DNA of 17,081 bases from Deltaproteobacteria bacterium (GCA_005879255.1 VBKY01000248.1:1-17081); one strand, 5' to 3'; counted from the stretch's first letter, positions 1 to 6,698 are shown. A program made the numbers and translations. Notes: generated by a model from the letters alone, not told the origin.

Positions 1-117
1 TGTCTGGGCGACCGTAACGATTGATGAAGAGACCTTCTTCGCTGTCCGCATCTTTTGGCTTCGGTATCGGCCTCGCCTTTACGTCGTTCGACAAGCCCGC
101 ATTAACTTGACTACTCT

Positions 118-426
118 CTACTTCTTTTGAACTTGGAGATTATTGACTACTTTGTTGACGCCGTTTACCTGCGAAGCAAGCTCCTGAGCTCGTGCCCTTT
201 GATCAGGAGATTCGACTACACCGTTTAGATAAACAGTGCCATTGTTCGTATCGACGTCCACCCGTGTGAGACTCGAGAGTTTATCCGCCGCTAACTTCGT
301 CTTGACTGAACTCGTAAGGGTTGCATCATCAACATTTTGCCCAGCGGTTTTCCCTGTCATAGCCTGGCAACCGGCCAGTGAAAGGATAGTCAACGTCACG
401 ACTAGAAGCTTTCTCCATGGTCTCAT
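118..426 (-). CDS. BON-domain lipoprotein
   Basis: A 102-residue predicted lipoprotein. The first 20 residues form a signal peptide: basic MRPWRK, a hydrophobic stretch, then the lipobox LAGC with Cys20 as the acylation site. Residues about 32-100 form one BON domain, with the typical VDTNNGTVYLNGVVESPDQ strand-turn-strand and a closing VNGVNKVVNNLQV. BON domains of the OsmY type are periplasmic and thought to bind membranes or phospholipids under envelope or osmotic stress. The ATG is preceded by a clear AAGGGGG ribosome site. It is the last gene of a leftward operon, 30 bases after the small membrane protein gene, and would be read from the sigma-54-type promoter at 1595-1609. The family call is firm; the physiological role is inferred from the family. 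Confidence 0.88.
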   Translation of the reverse strand: MRPWRKLLVVTLTILSLAGCQAMTGKTAGQNVDDATLTSSVKTKLAADKLSSLTRVDVDTNNGTVYLNGVVESPDQRARAQELASQVNGVNKVVNNLQVQKK

Positions 427-456
427 AGTGAAATCCCCCTTGTTGTCTTACTTGGT

Positions 457-567
457 TTATGTACAGCCACGCATCACAAAGAGAATGAGCAAAATAGGAA
501 TGGGAATACCCATTGCCCAGAGCAATATCCATCCCACTTTCCCTTTCTCGTCTCTCAAGACCTTCAT
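457..567 (-). CDS. 36-residue single-span membrane protein
   Basis: A very short gene with a strong AAGGAGGAGCT ribosome site directly before its ATG. The product starts with a charged cytoplasmic segment (MKVLRDEKGKVG), continues as one transmembrane helix (about residues 13-32, WILLWAMGIPIPILLILFVM) and ends RGCT. It has no cleavable-signal character, and the helix contains an unusual IPIP kink. It sits 24 bases after the glycine-zipper stress protein and 30 bases before the BON lipoprotein, so it is part of that operon. From memory, short proteins with a similar GWILLW...P.P...RGCT pattern occur near stress genes elsewhere, but I cannot name a family. A role as a small envelope-stress or membrane-complex subunit is inference from context only. 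Confidence 0.75.
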   Translation of the reverse strand: MKVLRDEKGKVGWILLWAMGIPIPILLILFVMRGCT

Positions 568-591
568 AGCTCCTCCTTGTTCCACTGCGAG

Positions 592-1155
592 CTATGGGCG
601 ATCTCGAAATCCTGCCGCTGGTCTGGCCTTGTCTTTGTCGGCGACGCTTTCTTCCCCGGTATACGAAATATCGTGCGCGCCGGCACGCTCGAAAATATCC
701 TTCGCGCGCTTAACTTCGTCACTGTCTTCCGAGTGCACGGAAATTAAAATGTTTCCCTGTTTGATTTTTTCCTCGTACTGCTTGGCTTCATACTCCGGAA
801 TACCCAATCCGATTAAGGCACCCGAAAGCCCGCCAACGGCGGCGCCGACACCGGCTCCCGCCAGCGCGGCCATGATCGGTCCGGCGGCAATAAAGGGTCC
901 GACGCCGGGGATAGCCAACGAGCCGATGCCCACGAGCCAACCGAATACTCCCCCCAAGACTCCACCGGTACCTGCACCTGCTGCCGCGCCTTCAGGGGCC
1001 TTGGTATGTTGCTCGTGGGCAAAATCTCGGGTTCCCGATTTATCGGGGAACAAGACCGATATATCGTTATTGGAAAATCCGGCAGCCTTAAGGCCATCGA
1101 CGATCCTTTCCGCTTGACCTTCACTGTCAACCAAACCCAAAACTGCTTTAGCCAT
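592..1155 (-). CDS. General stress protein, YflT/GSP17M-like with glycine zipper
   Basis: A 187-residue protein. Residues 3-38 (AVLGLVDSEGQAERIVDGLK, then AGFSNNDISVLFPD) resemble the N-terminal fold of general stress protein 17M/YflT-type proteins. Residues about 55-120 are a Gly/Ala-rich double membrane-inserting segment of glycine-zipper type. Residues 120-170 repeat an alpha-beta pattern (YEEKIKQGNILISVHSEDSDE). The C-terminus is polar. Such proteins accumulate in stressed bacteria; the biochemical role is unknown. AAAGGAG stands just upstream of the ATG. The gene follows the BON lipoprotein gene by 16 bases, and the stop of that gene (after frame correction) touches this gene's ribosome site, which suggests coupled translation. 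The family is fairly sure; the exact Pfam name is less so. Confidence 0.8.
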   Translation of the reverse strand: MAKAVLGLVDSEGQAERIVDGLKAAGFSNNDISVLFPDKSGTRDFAHEQHTKAPEGAAAGAGTGGVLGGVFGWLVGIGSLAIPGVGPFIAAGPIMAALAGAGVGAAVGGLSGALIGLGIPEYEAKQYEEKIKQGNILISVHSEDSDEVKRAKDIFERAGAHDISYTGEESVADKDKARPAAGFRDRP

Positions 1156-1171
1156 AATTTTCTCCTTTAGT

Positions 1172-1560
1172 TTAGCTTGCGACCTCTAATTGGTTATCCA
1201 CTCTCTTTACACCAGCGACCTGTTTCGCTTTCGCTTCGATCTCAGCTTTCTCTTTCTCGCTCTTGACCGGTCCCCGCAGCGTGACGGTCCCATATTCGTG
1301 ATAATCTTCACATTCTTGGCGTTAGTGGAAAGAGAATCATCCGCGGTAACGGCTTGTCTTATATTTTGACTAATCGTTCGATCTGCTTCGTTCTCAGACT
1401 GATCCCCGGCAGTCTTTGTCTGATCATTACGGTCTCGCACATTGCGGCCGGAGTTGTCCGGTGCTACGGCGGTTTGAGAAACTTGTGTGTCCTCAGACCG
1501 ATTCTTCGAACAACCGACGATCAGGACCGTTGAAAGCAGCAAGACGATGATAGTTTTCAT
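1172..1560 (-). pseudogene. BON-domain lipoprotein, frameshifted
   Basis: First gene of the leftward operon. The N-terminus is a lipoprotein signal (hydrophobic stretch ending LIVGCSKN, Cys17). A polar linker follows, then the first half of a BON domain (TISQNIRQAVTADDSLST, KNVKIITNMG). The frame is then lost at a GGG run (plus-strand 1289-1291), and the raw frame runs into a basic Arg/Lys tail ending at 1207. Adding one G restores a normal BON second half: GTVTLRGPVKSEKEKAEIEA, then KQVAGVKRVDNQLEVAS, with a stop at 1172-1174 just before the next gene's ribosome site. The corrected product is 129 residues. The repaired half is so well preserved that the break is recent or a sequencing error at a short homopolymer. 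The ATG has AAGGAGGG upstream. Confidence 0.85.
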
Positions 1561-1594
1561 TCAACCCTCCTTGTTTCAATCTAAATTCTATCGC

Positions 1595-1609
1595 GCAAGT
1601 AACATGCCA
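1595..1609 (-). promoter_or_regulatory. Sigma-54-type -24/-12 promoter of the BON/GSP operon
   Basis: On the minus strand the site reads TGGCAT-GTTAC-TTGC: GG at -24 and GC at -12 with the exact RpoN spacing and one consensus change in the -24 box. It ends 35 bases before the first start codon of the operon (1560), leaving a leader of about 20 bases with a good ribosome site. Assigned by motif and position only. Confidence 0.7.
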
Positions 1610-1833
1610 TGGCCGCAGCAACTAATTTACAAACGATTCAAGCACCACCCGAACACCGCTCGTCCTAAAAGCGAGAGAGTGCATACTAAAAAAACGTCCT
1701 ATGTCTAAGTCGCTTCTCGTGGAGAATTCGGTGAAGCTGCGATTGAGATCGAGCCTTCTTTCACGGTCTGATGATTCTGTTAGCAGCTCTAAAGCATTCA
1801 TATTTCGTCCTACATCTTTTCGCGTTTACGGGT

Positions 1834-2292
1834 TCACTCGGTAGGCGCGTTTAACTCTGCTTCGCGATGTTGTTTACCCTTAGCCATTTGCAACTCCTTA
1901 CCTAGTTGTTCGAGCGCCTCATCATTGAAAAGTTCACGGACCTTTTCGAACATCTCGCCTTCCTCTTCCTCGATGTGGTGTTCGACGCTGTCAATTAACT
2001 CCGTCAATGTAGAATCAAACCCTTCTACGTCCGAACCCAACTGTTCGATTTCCTGGAGCAGCGTCTCTACTTCTGCATGCTCGTCGCGAGCTTCGGCCAC
2101 CATATCCTTTAGCTCTTCGTGCTTCTCGATCGCCGGATAAAAGACGGTTTCTTCTATGTGCGCGTGAATCTCTAATTCGGTGTCGATCTGATCAAAGAGT
2201 TGTTTCTTTCTTGAGTTTTCCGCTCCTTCTGTCTCCTTGAATAATCCTTTCACTTTCTGATGGTCTTGTTTGAGAAGTTCTAACGCATCCAT
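1834..2292 (-). CDS. Hemerythrin HHE-domain protein
   Basis: A 152-residue four-helix hemerythrin-like protein. Candidate iron ligands are His11 (KQDHQKV), His43/His45 with Glu48 (EIHAHIEETVFYP), His72 (RDEHAEVE) and His105/His106 with Glu110 (VEHHIEEEEGEMF), which is the HHE cation-binding pattern. Such proteins bind oxygen, nitric oxide or iron, or sense redox change; the substrate cannot be told from sequence. The open frame extends upstream to 2358. I chose the ATG at 2292 because it has GGAGG at the correct distance, the homologous domain starts there (MDALELLKQDH), and a sigma-54-type promoter at 2330-2344 lies inside the longer frame. The acidic tail after residue 130 is ordinary for this group. 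The gene is monocistronic. Confidence 0.9.
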   Translation of the reverse strand: MDALELLKQDHQKVKGLFKETEGAENSRKKQLFDQIDTELEIHAHIEETVFYPAIEKHEELKDMVAEARDEHAEVETLLQEIEQLGSDVEGFDSTLTELIDSVEHHIEEEEGEMFEKVRELFNDEALEQLGKELQMAKGKQHREAELNAPTE

Positions 2293-2329
2293 TCGTTTAA
2301 CCTCCGTCAAAGCTTGTTCTTTGCATGGA

Positions 2330-2344
2330 GCAAATAGGAGGCCA
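2330..2344 (-). promoter_or_regulatory. Sigma-54-type promoter of the hemerythrin gene
   Basis: On the minus strand it reads TGGCCT-CCTAT-TTGC. GG and GC are at RpoN spacing; the -24 box differs from TGGCAC at two positions. It lies 37 bases upstream of the chosen hemerythrin start and supports that start over the longer open frame. An inverted repeat (2387-2415) stands about 57 bases further upstream, where an enhancer-binding activator would bind. Confidence 0.6.
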
Positions 2345-2386
2345 AGTAGCCGCCTCAACTCTCCATCGATGGTTTGACTGACTCAT

Positions 2387-2415
2387 CATACGTGTGTACG
2401 AGCAACACACGTATG
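2387..2415. promoter_or_regulatory. Perfect 11-bp inverted repeat, likely activator site
   Basis: The arms CATACGTGTGT and ACACACGTATG are exact reverse complements separated by 7 bases (2398-2404). The centre is about 57 bases upstream of the -24 box of the hemerythrin promoter, in the range typical for RpoN activator (UAS) sites. The core can be written GTGTG-N9-CACAC, and the same core occurs upstream of the SRPBCC promoter (6504-6522). It could instead be a transcript hairpin, but no T-run follows on either strand. Confidence 0.5.
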
Positions 2416-3489
2416 TGTCGATCACTCTAACCTTTGGCTTCAGTTGCGTTCGATCCACTGAGAGTTTGATGAAGGCGATAATGTCTTTTGGTGAACGCAG
2501 GTTCCTACCTTTGGAAGTTTAATCGGAGACTTTCAGCGGGTATGCACGGGCCGAGGCAAACGTTCATCATCCAACCATTTCATGTGATCGATTTCGTTAG
2601 GAGATCGCCAGGAATGTTCGAAACTGGAGTATGAATTTCTGCATCTATTTTGGCAGCTCGCCGGACTAGCCTTCTTTCTCGCTTCTCCACAATCAAGGGA
2701 AGTTGATGATCGTAGAAAAGAGAAACTAGATATCGTGCTTGCAACCCCGGCGGCGGTGAACTACGTCGCCCTAAAGACATCACGTGGAGAATAATTCGCA
2801 GCTCACTTCCACAATCTCGAATCCTAGGTAACGGGTCTGAAAAGCAAGCCAGCTATTAGCGATCTGTGCAGAGATCGCGGACAATGTGTCGCGAATTAAC
2901 TCACAGCGGGTCGACTGTAATGGCCGAGGCTACTGCAGCGGACTATGGACGCGGTAACGCTTGTCGTCGTGGCGACCGACTACAAATTCCAGATTTAGAC
3001 ATGTCCCCCGACCCGTTGCCGAGGGCCAAAGGATGCCCGAACGTAAGACGGAATCTGAAGGCGGCAATATTGTCGTCCAGGCAAGGCGGATCAATCTTCG
3101 ACCTGGCGTCAATGAAATCGACCTTCGTCCGCCGGAGAATTACCGATTCCGCTGCGTCAATCAGAGGTCTGCTTGGTGGTCAATGCGCGAACCGGGTGAC
3201 CGCAGTCGCTGGATCAAGTAAAACTGCCCGGCTTCTCACCGTGCTGAGGGGATAATTCCGCCTACGAAGTTTCCTGGCATTACCGAGCTACGTATGAGCG
3301 TTTCCACTCGGCGTTTATTTATCATCAGCTCTTGTAATCCCAGCCGCGTCTGTTAACACATTAGACACACGCGTCAGTTACATCCCTCGTCTCCCTCATC
3401 TGCCATTAATCGTATGCGGTGCCGCGTGGGGTCACATTGACTTAGCGCTCCGGGATTAATGTTACATGCAAGCAGAATGGGAGGCTTGA
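2416..3489. other. About 1.07 kb without a supported gene
   Basis: Several open frames exist (for example minus 2580-2783, plus 2866-3255 and plus 2961-3221). None has a ribosome site or a composition that I recognise, and they overlap each other in different frames. No sigma-54-type site, T-tailed hairpin, tRNA or repeat array was seen. The stretch may be decayed coding sequence or a long spacer. Confidence 0.4.
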
Positions 3490-3774
3490 GTGAACCGCCA
3501 GTTTTGTACCGCTTCCGATGCCGCATCAAAAACTATCTTCGTCGACATTCCCATCAATCACTACAATGGTTTTCTTCAGAAATGTGAAGGATGGCGTGGT
3601 GAGTTGGATATACTGAAAAAGGCTGTGGTGACTCACGACTTAGATGGCCACGGTCAAGCAGAAATCCTCTGCGAAGTAATGCATGCGGAATTACTCCGTG
3701 ACCTTGCACTCAGTATCTATCCGCGGGCGGCTATCTATATCGAAGACAGCATCAGGGTCGCGCGACAGCCGTAG
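3490..3774 (+). CDS. Unknown small protein, paralogue of the gene at 7464
   Basis: A 94-residue soluble protein from a GTG start with GGGAGG five bases upstream. I do not recognise a named family. It aligns along its length with the product at 7464-7721. Shared positions include an amphipathic strand ending in HY (VDIPINHYNGFLQKCE against IEISFDHYDRLLDKCD), an ILK motif, an I.CEM or I.CEV..A segment followed by LLRDLA or LLDLA, and a C-terminal IE..I (YIEDSI against DIEKAI). The conserved Cys in the KC motif and the Cys before the second helix are present in both. It has about 13 extra N-terminal residues relative to the paralogue. No sigma-54-type site precedes it. A small ORF at 3787 follows closely. 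Confidence 0.65.
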   Translation: MNRQFCTASDAASKTIFVDIPINHYNGFLQKCEGWRGELDILKKAVVTHDLDGHGQAEILCEVMHAELLRDLALSIYPRAAIYIEDSIRVARQP

Positions 3775-3786
3775 GAGGTCGCCGCA

Positions 3787-3873
3787 ATGCAGGTACGAAC
3801 AACCTCAATACCGTCATCGCTCTCATCCTCCCGAGTACGCCGAGTCGCGTTTGCCCTCTGCGGTAGTTCCTGA
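3787..3873 (+). CDS. Possible 28-residue ORF downstream of the small paralogue
   Basis: The ATG follows a strong AGGAGGT ribosome site eight bases away, and that site overlaps the stop region of the gene ending at 3774. The frame is short (28 codons), rich in Ser and Arg, with no recognisable domain. The ribosome site is the only argument for it. It may be the broken start of a lost gene. Confidence 0.25.
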   Translation: MQVRTTSIPSSLSSSRVRRVAFALCGSS

Positions 3874-3989
3874 AATCTGACGCCAAACGTCGGAGTCTGT
3901 TTCTCGATATAAAGCTCATTGTTTGGGCTCGCCGGGTTTTTAGGTTATCGGCCTTCTCTGTGTAAGGTATCGCCCGCAAAATCCAGCGA

Positions 3990-4169
3990 TTATTTTCTGT
4001 CGGTGGGCAAGGGAACCCATTGAGGCCTTTTGTTGACTCGTGGATGTCCGTAGTCGTACTCCCAAACGTTTCCCTCTTCATCAAGCGCGAAGAGAACCGG
4101 TTTCACTTGCCCAGACCGCACCGTTTCGGATGCAGTCGCTATTTGGATGAATTTAGAATGTTTCGCCAT
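3990..4169 (-). CDS. 59-residue conserved-looking protein
   Basis: A small gene with GGAGG six bases before its ATG. The product begins MAKHSKFIQIATASE, contains a compact beta-rich centre (VKPVLFALDEEGNVWEYDY) and ends WVPLPTDRK. The LFALDEEGNVWEY segment looks like one blade of a beta structure, and the charge and codon pattern are those of a real small soluble protein. It has no signal peptide or membrane span. I recall similar short unnamed proteins in environmental genomes but cannot name a family or function. It stands alone between decayed stretches, on the minus strand, with no sigma-54-type site upstream. Confidence 0.65.
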   Translation of the reverse strand: MAKHSKFIQIATASETVRSGQVKPVLFALDEEGNVWEYDYGHPRVNKRPQWVPLPTDRK

Positions 4170-4484
4170 TGGTTGCCTCCAATTTTTGTGGGGGCGAACT
4201 TACCACAGTCTAAGCGCGAAAAGCTAAAGCATGAGCGGGGGCAACTGTTTTGCGAGTCGGCAAGGAATGGATCGAGGCGACGCGCGACGCCAAACAGGCG
4301 ATCAAGAGGATTCTCAATGATCGAAAGACTTTTCAAACCATCCTTGCCTCTTGCACAAGACGGCCGATAGCGCCCTGGACATGCCGAACGCGACCATCAC
4401 CGGGCACATCGACAACGGCGCACCGCTCATTCTGTCGCAGGAAGGCAGAGACATCTGCATCACTGGCGCGAGCGGACCGGAACT
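4170..4484. other. Gene-poor stretch with unassigned coding-like fragments
   Basis: Two plus-strand frames look partly protein-like: residues near VGKEWIEATRDAKQAIKRIL (from about 4255) and a frame with ATG at 4381 (MPNATITGHIDNGAPLILSQ, stop at 4497). Neither has a ribosome site and neither matches a family I know. They lie directly before a dnaA scrap, so this is probably decayed sequence. Confidence 0.3.
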
Positions 4485-4602
4485 GTGCAAGCTTTAAATC
4501 TACTCACCCAAAGGACGTCCATCCGCAGCGTGTCAGCGGTCGACATCTTGATCCTCGACGACGTCCAGTTCATCGCCGGCAAGGAAAGAACCCAAGAAGA
4601 CA
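4485..4602 (+). pseudogene. dnaA fragment (Walker B region)
   Basis: One plus-strand frame encodes VQALNLLTQ, then after a short gap [15 protein letters not shown] and [10 protein letters not shown]. This matches the Walker B segment of the replication initiator DnaA (family form: [23 protein letters not shown]). The P-loop region before it and sensor 1, sensor 2 and the DNA-binding domain after it are absent; the sequence diverges right after TQED. It is therefore a fragment of about 40 codons, not a working gene. It may come from a dnaA paralogue or from a related IstB/DnaC-like ATPase. The translation is clear, but the evolutionary reading is inference. Confidence 0.45.
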
Positions 4603-4622
4603 CTCGTGGTCGGTCCCTTCCC

Positions 4623-5306
4623 TCACGGAAGTTTCCCAAGTCTCTGGCCGCTTTCTTCTCGGATCGCACGCTTCCTTGGCGGATGAGCGCCTTTACCTAA
4701 TTTCGGCTGAGAGTTAAATTGAATTTTGCGCGAAGGCTTAATTTCAGCCTTCAGCACGCGCTGCATAAGTTTTAGCACGAGCCGGTTCTGCTCGGCCCTT
4801 TCGGAGGCGACACAGTCCGGCGGCACGATCAGCTGCAGATCGCGCATGTAGGCGTCGTTGGCGGTAAAAAGAACGCAGATATCGGCTGCCATTCCTGTCA
4901 ATATCAGAGTGCTTACGCCAAGGTAATTTAGCAATATGTCGAGATTCGTTTGATAAAACGCTGAATGCTTCGGTTTCAAAACAAAATAATCGTCCGGGTC
5001 GGGTGCGAGTTGTGCAACGATCGGTTTGCCGCGAATTTTCTCGCCGAGACAGTATTGAACCAGCCTCGGGAAATCTGACCGCCATCTACCGAAGTTGTCA
5101 TTTGCGTAGATTGCCGGGATGCCGGCCCTCTTAGCTCTAGCTTTGAGTTCAGAGAGCGCAGCAGCGATGGGCAGAGCTTGAGTTAAAAGTTTCTCGCCGC
5201 CATCGAATTCAAGATCGTTGATGACATCGATCAGCAATAATGCCGTATCGGACTTGTCGGGCGCATGGTTTAGCCGATCTGGATGATGGTTTCTATTTGT
5301 CCGCAT
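4623..5306 (-). CDS. Isochorismatase-family cysteine hydrolase
   Basis: A 227-residue alpha/beta hydrolase of the isochorismatase-like superfamily. The catalytic triad is visible: Asp27 in LLLIDVIND, Lys113 in LKPKHSAFYQT and Cys144 in GMAADICVLFTANDA. Members hydrolyse isochorismate, nicotinamide or other amides and carbamates; the substrate cannot be assigned here. I start it at the ATG at 5306; the frame stays open to a TTG at 5357 with poor ribosome signals at both places. The domain normally ends soon after the VLKLMQRVLKAEIKPS helix. The remaining 35 or so basic residues, to the stop at 4623, look like read-through into the decayed sequence next to the dnaA scrap. No good sigma-54-type site precedes it. 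Confidence 0.85.
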   Translation of the reverse strand: MRTNRNHHPDRLNHAPDKSDTALLLIDVINDLEFDGGEKLLTQALPIAAALSELKARAKRAGIPAIYANDNFGRWRSDFPRLVQYCLGEKIRGKPIVAQLAPDPDDYFVLKPKHSAFYQTNLDILLNYLGVSTLILTGMAADICVLFTANDAYMRDLQLIVPPDCVASERAEQNRLVLKLMQRVLKAEIKPSRKIQFNSQPKLGKGAHPPRKRAIREESGQRLGKLP

Positions 5307-5412
5307 GTAAGTTTTGGGCTCTCTGTCAGTCCACGGAACAATGCCGGCATGCAACAATCGTGCTCGCGATCTGATGCTAGAACCGAGATAACGGCCCGCA
5401 AATGCGCTGGGT

Positions 5413-5703
5413 TTACGACTCTTCGGTGCTAATTAGAGTTTCGACGTCGGCAACGTACGGTTTATTTATTACATGGCTAATGCCGGGCTTTGCAGTAGCT
5501 CTCCAGATCCGGTCCCAAGTAGCCGCTGGCGATACAGCCCTCAGGCTCATCATCACTGGAGCAACGGCAATTACGGTCAGAACGATCGAGACAAAATGAA
5601 TTTGCTGTTCCACGGTTGATAGTTTGTGCGCGAATCCCTCGTGAAATCCAAACAACGCTTGAATGCCCCGGCATTCTTCCAGGATGTGCCCGACTGCTGA
5701 GTC
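5413..5703 (-). pseudogene. DUF6328-like membrane protein, truncated and decayed
   Basis: The minus-strand frame encodes VGHILEECRGIQALFGFHEG, FAHKLSTVEQQIHFVSIVLT and one membrane helix (IHFVSIVLTVIAVAPVMMS). The order ECR..IQALFGF, then F...LS..EQ..H..S, then a hydrophobic helix is the pattern I associate with the DUF6328 family of small membrane proteins. The frame has a stop at 5704-5706 just before the ECR segment and no ATG or GTG start. The C-terminal part (after SLRAV) does not form the expected later helices. The only start available is a TTG at 5655 inside the conserved region. I read it as a gene that lost both ends to frame damage. The family name is moderately sure. Confidence 0.45.
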
Positions 5704-5867
5704 CTATGATAGCTGTTCTTTATTCCGTTCACTGCTTACTCGTAATCGTTGCTTTCGGCAGTCGGCTTGTAAGGGCTAGTGAAGTTTACGTTGACTTATG
5801 TGCGGGCGCGCCTGCGCGACGAAATGCAGCGACGCGCAGCGCGGCCCACTATAGAATTTGCCATCGT

Positions 5868-6347
5868 TTAAGCCTTCTCAGACACCGGCCTGTGGCCTTC
5901 CCGAATTGTGCCACGCCAGGCACCGGTTTCCTGGCCACGATTTTCGATAAATTCTTTAAAGCGCTCGAGATCGTTCTCGATGCGTCTCGACACCACGCCA
6001 ATCCCATCTCCCGCATTCTCGACAAATCCTTTCGGATCATACGAGATCTCCAAAGTCACGCATGTCCGCTCCGGCCCTCGGGCTTGGAAGGAAACAACTC
6101 CTGAAGTGTATTCACCGGATTCGGATTCCCATGCGATGCGGTGATCGGGAATCTGCTCGATAATTTTTGCCGTCCATTGCTTTTCCTTGCCGGCAATTTC
6201 GGCGACCCAATGCAGCCGCGTATCATCGAGTTGCTTGACCTCTTTCACGCCTTCCATGAATCTCGGGAATTCCTCGAATTGTGTCCATTGATTGTAAACT
6301 TGATGCAGCGGACGATCGACCTCGATAGATTTCTGTATTTGTTCCAT
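5868..6347 (-). CDS. SRPBCC-family (polyketide cyclase/dehydrase-like) protein
   Basis: A 159-residue START/Bet v1-type protein. The opening IEVDRPLHQVYNQWTQFEEFPRFMEGV, given here in pieces (VDRPLHQVYNQWTQFEEFP and RFMEGV), is diagnostic of the SRPBCC cyclase/dehydrase family. It is followed by the beta strands HWVAEIAGKEKQWTAKI, DHRIAWESESGEYTSGVVSF and CVTLEISYDP, and a long C-terminal helix (SRRIENDLERFKEFIENRG). The fold makes a hydrophobic ligand cavity. In stress regions such proteins are common, but the ligand is unknown. The ATG at 6347 has GGGAGATATAAT upstream. A sigma-54-type promoter at 6419-6433 and two inverted repeats further upstream (6484-6500 and 6503-6523) mark it as a regulated single gene. 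Confidence 0.88.
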   Translation of the reverse strand: MEQIQKSIEVDRPLHQVYNQWTQFEEFPRFMEGVKEVKQLDDTRLHWVAEIAGKEKQWTAKIIEQIPDHRIAWESESGEYTSGVVSFQARGPERTCVTLEISYDPKGFVENAGDGIGVVSRRIENDLERFKEFIENRGQETGAWRGTIREGHRPVSEKA

Positions 6348-6418
6348 GATTATATCTCCCTTCTTTTTTTAAAATTCTTACAAACAAGTGCAGACGCATG
6401 CGCGGAATCCAGCATAGA

Positions 6419-6433
6419 GCAAGCGACATGCCA
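6419..6433 (-). promoter_or_regulatory. Sigma-54-type promoter of the SRPBCC gene
   Basis: On the minus strand it reads TGGCAT-GTCGC-TTGC, with GG/GC at RpoN spacing. It stands 71 bases upstream of the start at 6347. Two inverted repeats follow at enhancer-like distance. Confidence 0.7.
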
Positions 6434-6483
6434 CCAATGATGCCCGTATGCACAGCATTTCCGACTGGCAATCCACCGCTAAC

Positions 6484-6500
6484 GTAAGAAATTTTCTTAC
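6484..6500. promoter_or_regulatory. Perfect 8-bp inverted repeat upstream of the SRPBCC promoter
   Basis: The arms GTAAGAAA and TTTCTTAC surround a single T. The centre is about 60 bases upstream of the -24 box. It could be a second activator or repressor site; no function can be assigned from sequence. Confidence 0.35.
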
Positions 6501-6502
6501 TC

Positions 6503-6523
6503 GGTGTGAATTGTACGCACACC
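6503..6523. promoter_or_regulatory. GTGTG-N9-CACAC repeat, likely activator site
   Basis: The arms GGTGTG and CACACC are separated by 9 bases. The core and spacing (GTGTG-N9-CACAC) equal the core of the inverted repeat upstream of the hemerythrin promoter. The centre is about 80 bases upstream of the -24 box of the SRPBCC promoter, a normal distance for an RpoN activator site. Confidence 0.5.
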
Positions 6524-6666
6524 CGCCGCGCCACTGTTTCGGGTCTCGCGTTGAGAGGATGCGAGCAGGAGCAAACAAGCCTCACTCGCCCAATGCGCCC
6601 CAGTAGAAAATCCTCACAGTCTGCACCGGACTGCACTTTTTTTCATTTGCTCATCAGTAGACCCCC

Positions 6667-6694
6667 TTGTCTCGCAGTTTCACTCAGCTATAGT
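6667..6694 (+). promoter_or_regulatory. Possible sigma-70 promoter of the response regulator
   Basis: TTGTCT and TATAGT are separated by 16 bases just before the response-regulator start. Transcription would begin almost at the start codon, which would make the message leaderless or nearly so; no ribosome site is visible. The motif match is modest. The 350-base gap 6348-6698 otherwise holds the SRPBCC control region. Confidence 0.3.
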
Positions 6695-6698
6695 AATA

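Noticed and set aside
1..117. Open minus-strand frame at the window edge (possible TTG start)
   Set aside because: Only about 30 codons, no ribosome site, and the window ends before any domain can be recognised.
236..1117. Long plus-strand open frame of 293 codons
   Set aside because: It is the antisense shadow of the BON, small-membrane-protein and glycine-zipper genes, with no ribosome site and no family.
2580..2783. Minus-strand frame starting GTG-ATG
   Set aside because: No ribosome site, no recognisable domain and an Arg-rich composition without pattern.
2866..3255. Plus-strand frame of 129 codons, with another frame at 2961-3221
   Set aside because: Overlapping frames with similar low quality, no ribosome site and no family.
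4239..4253. GGGCAA-CTGTT-TTGC as a sigma-54-type promoter
   Set aside because: GG/GC spacing fits, but two other consensus bases differ and no supported gene follows.
5351..5365. Minus-strand GAGCAC-GATTG-TTGC before the isochorismatase gene as a sigma-54-type promoter
   Set aside because: The essential GG at -24 is GA. Spacing and the -12 box fit, so it may be a degraded site, but it was not counted.
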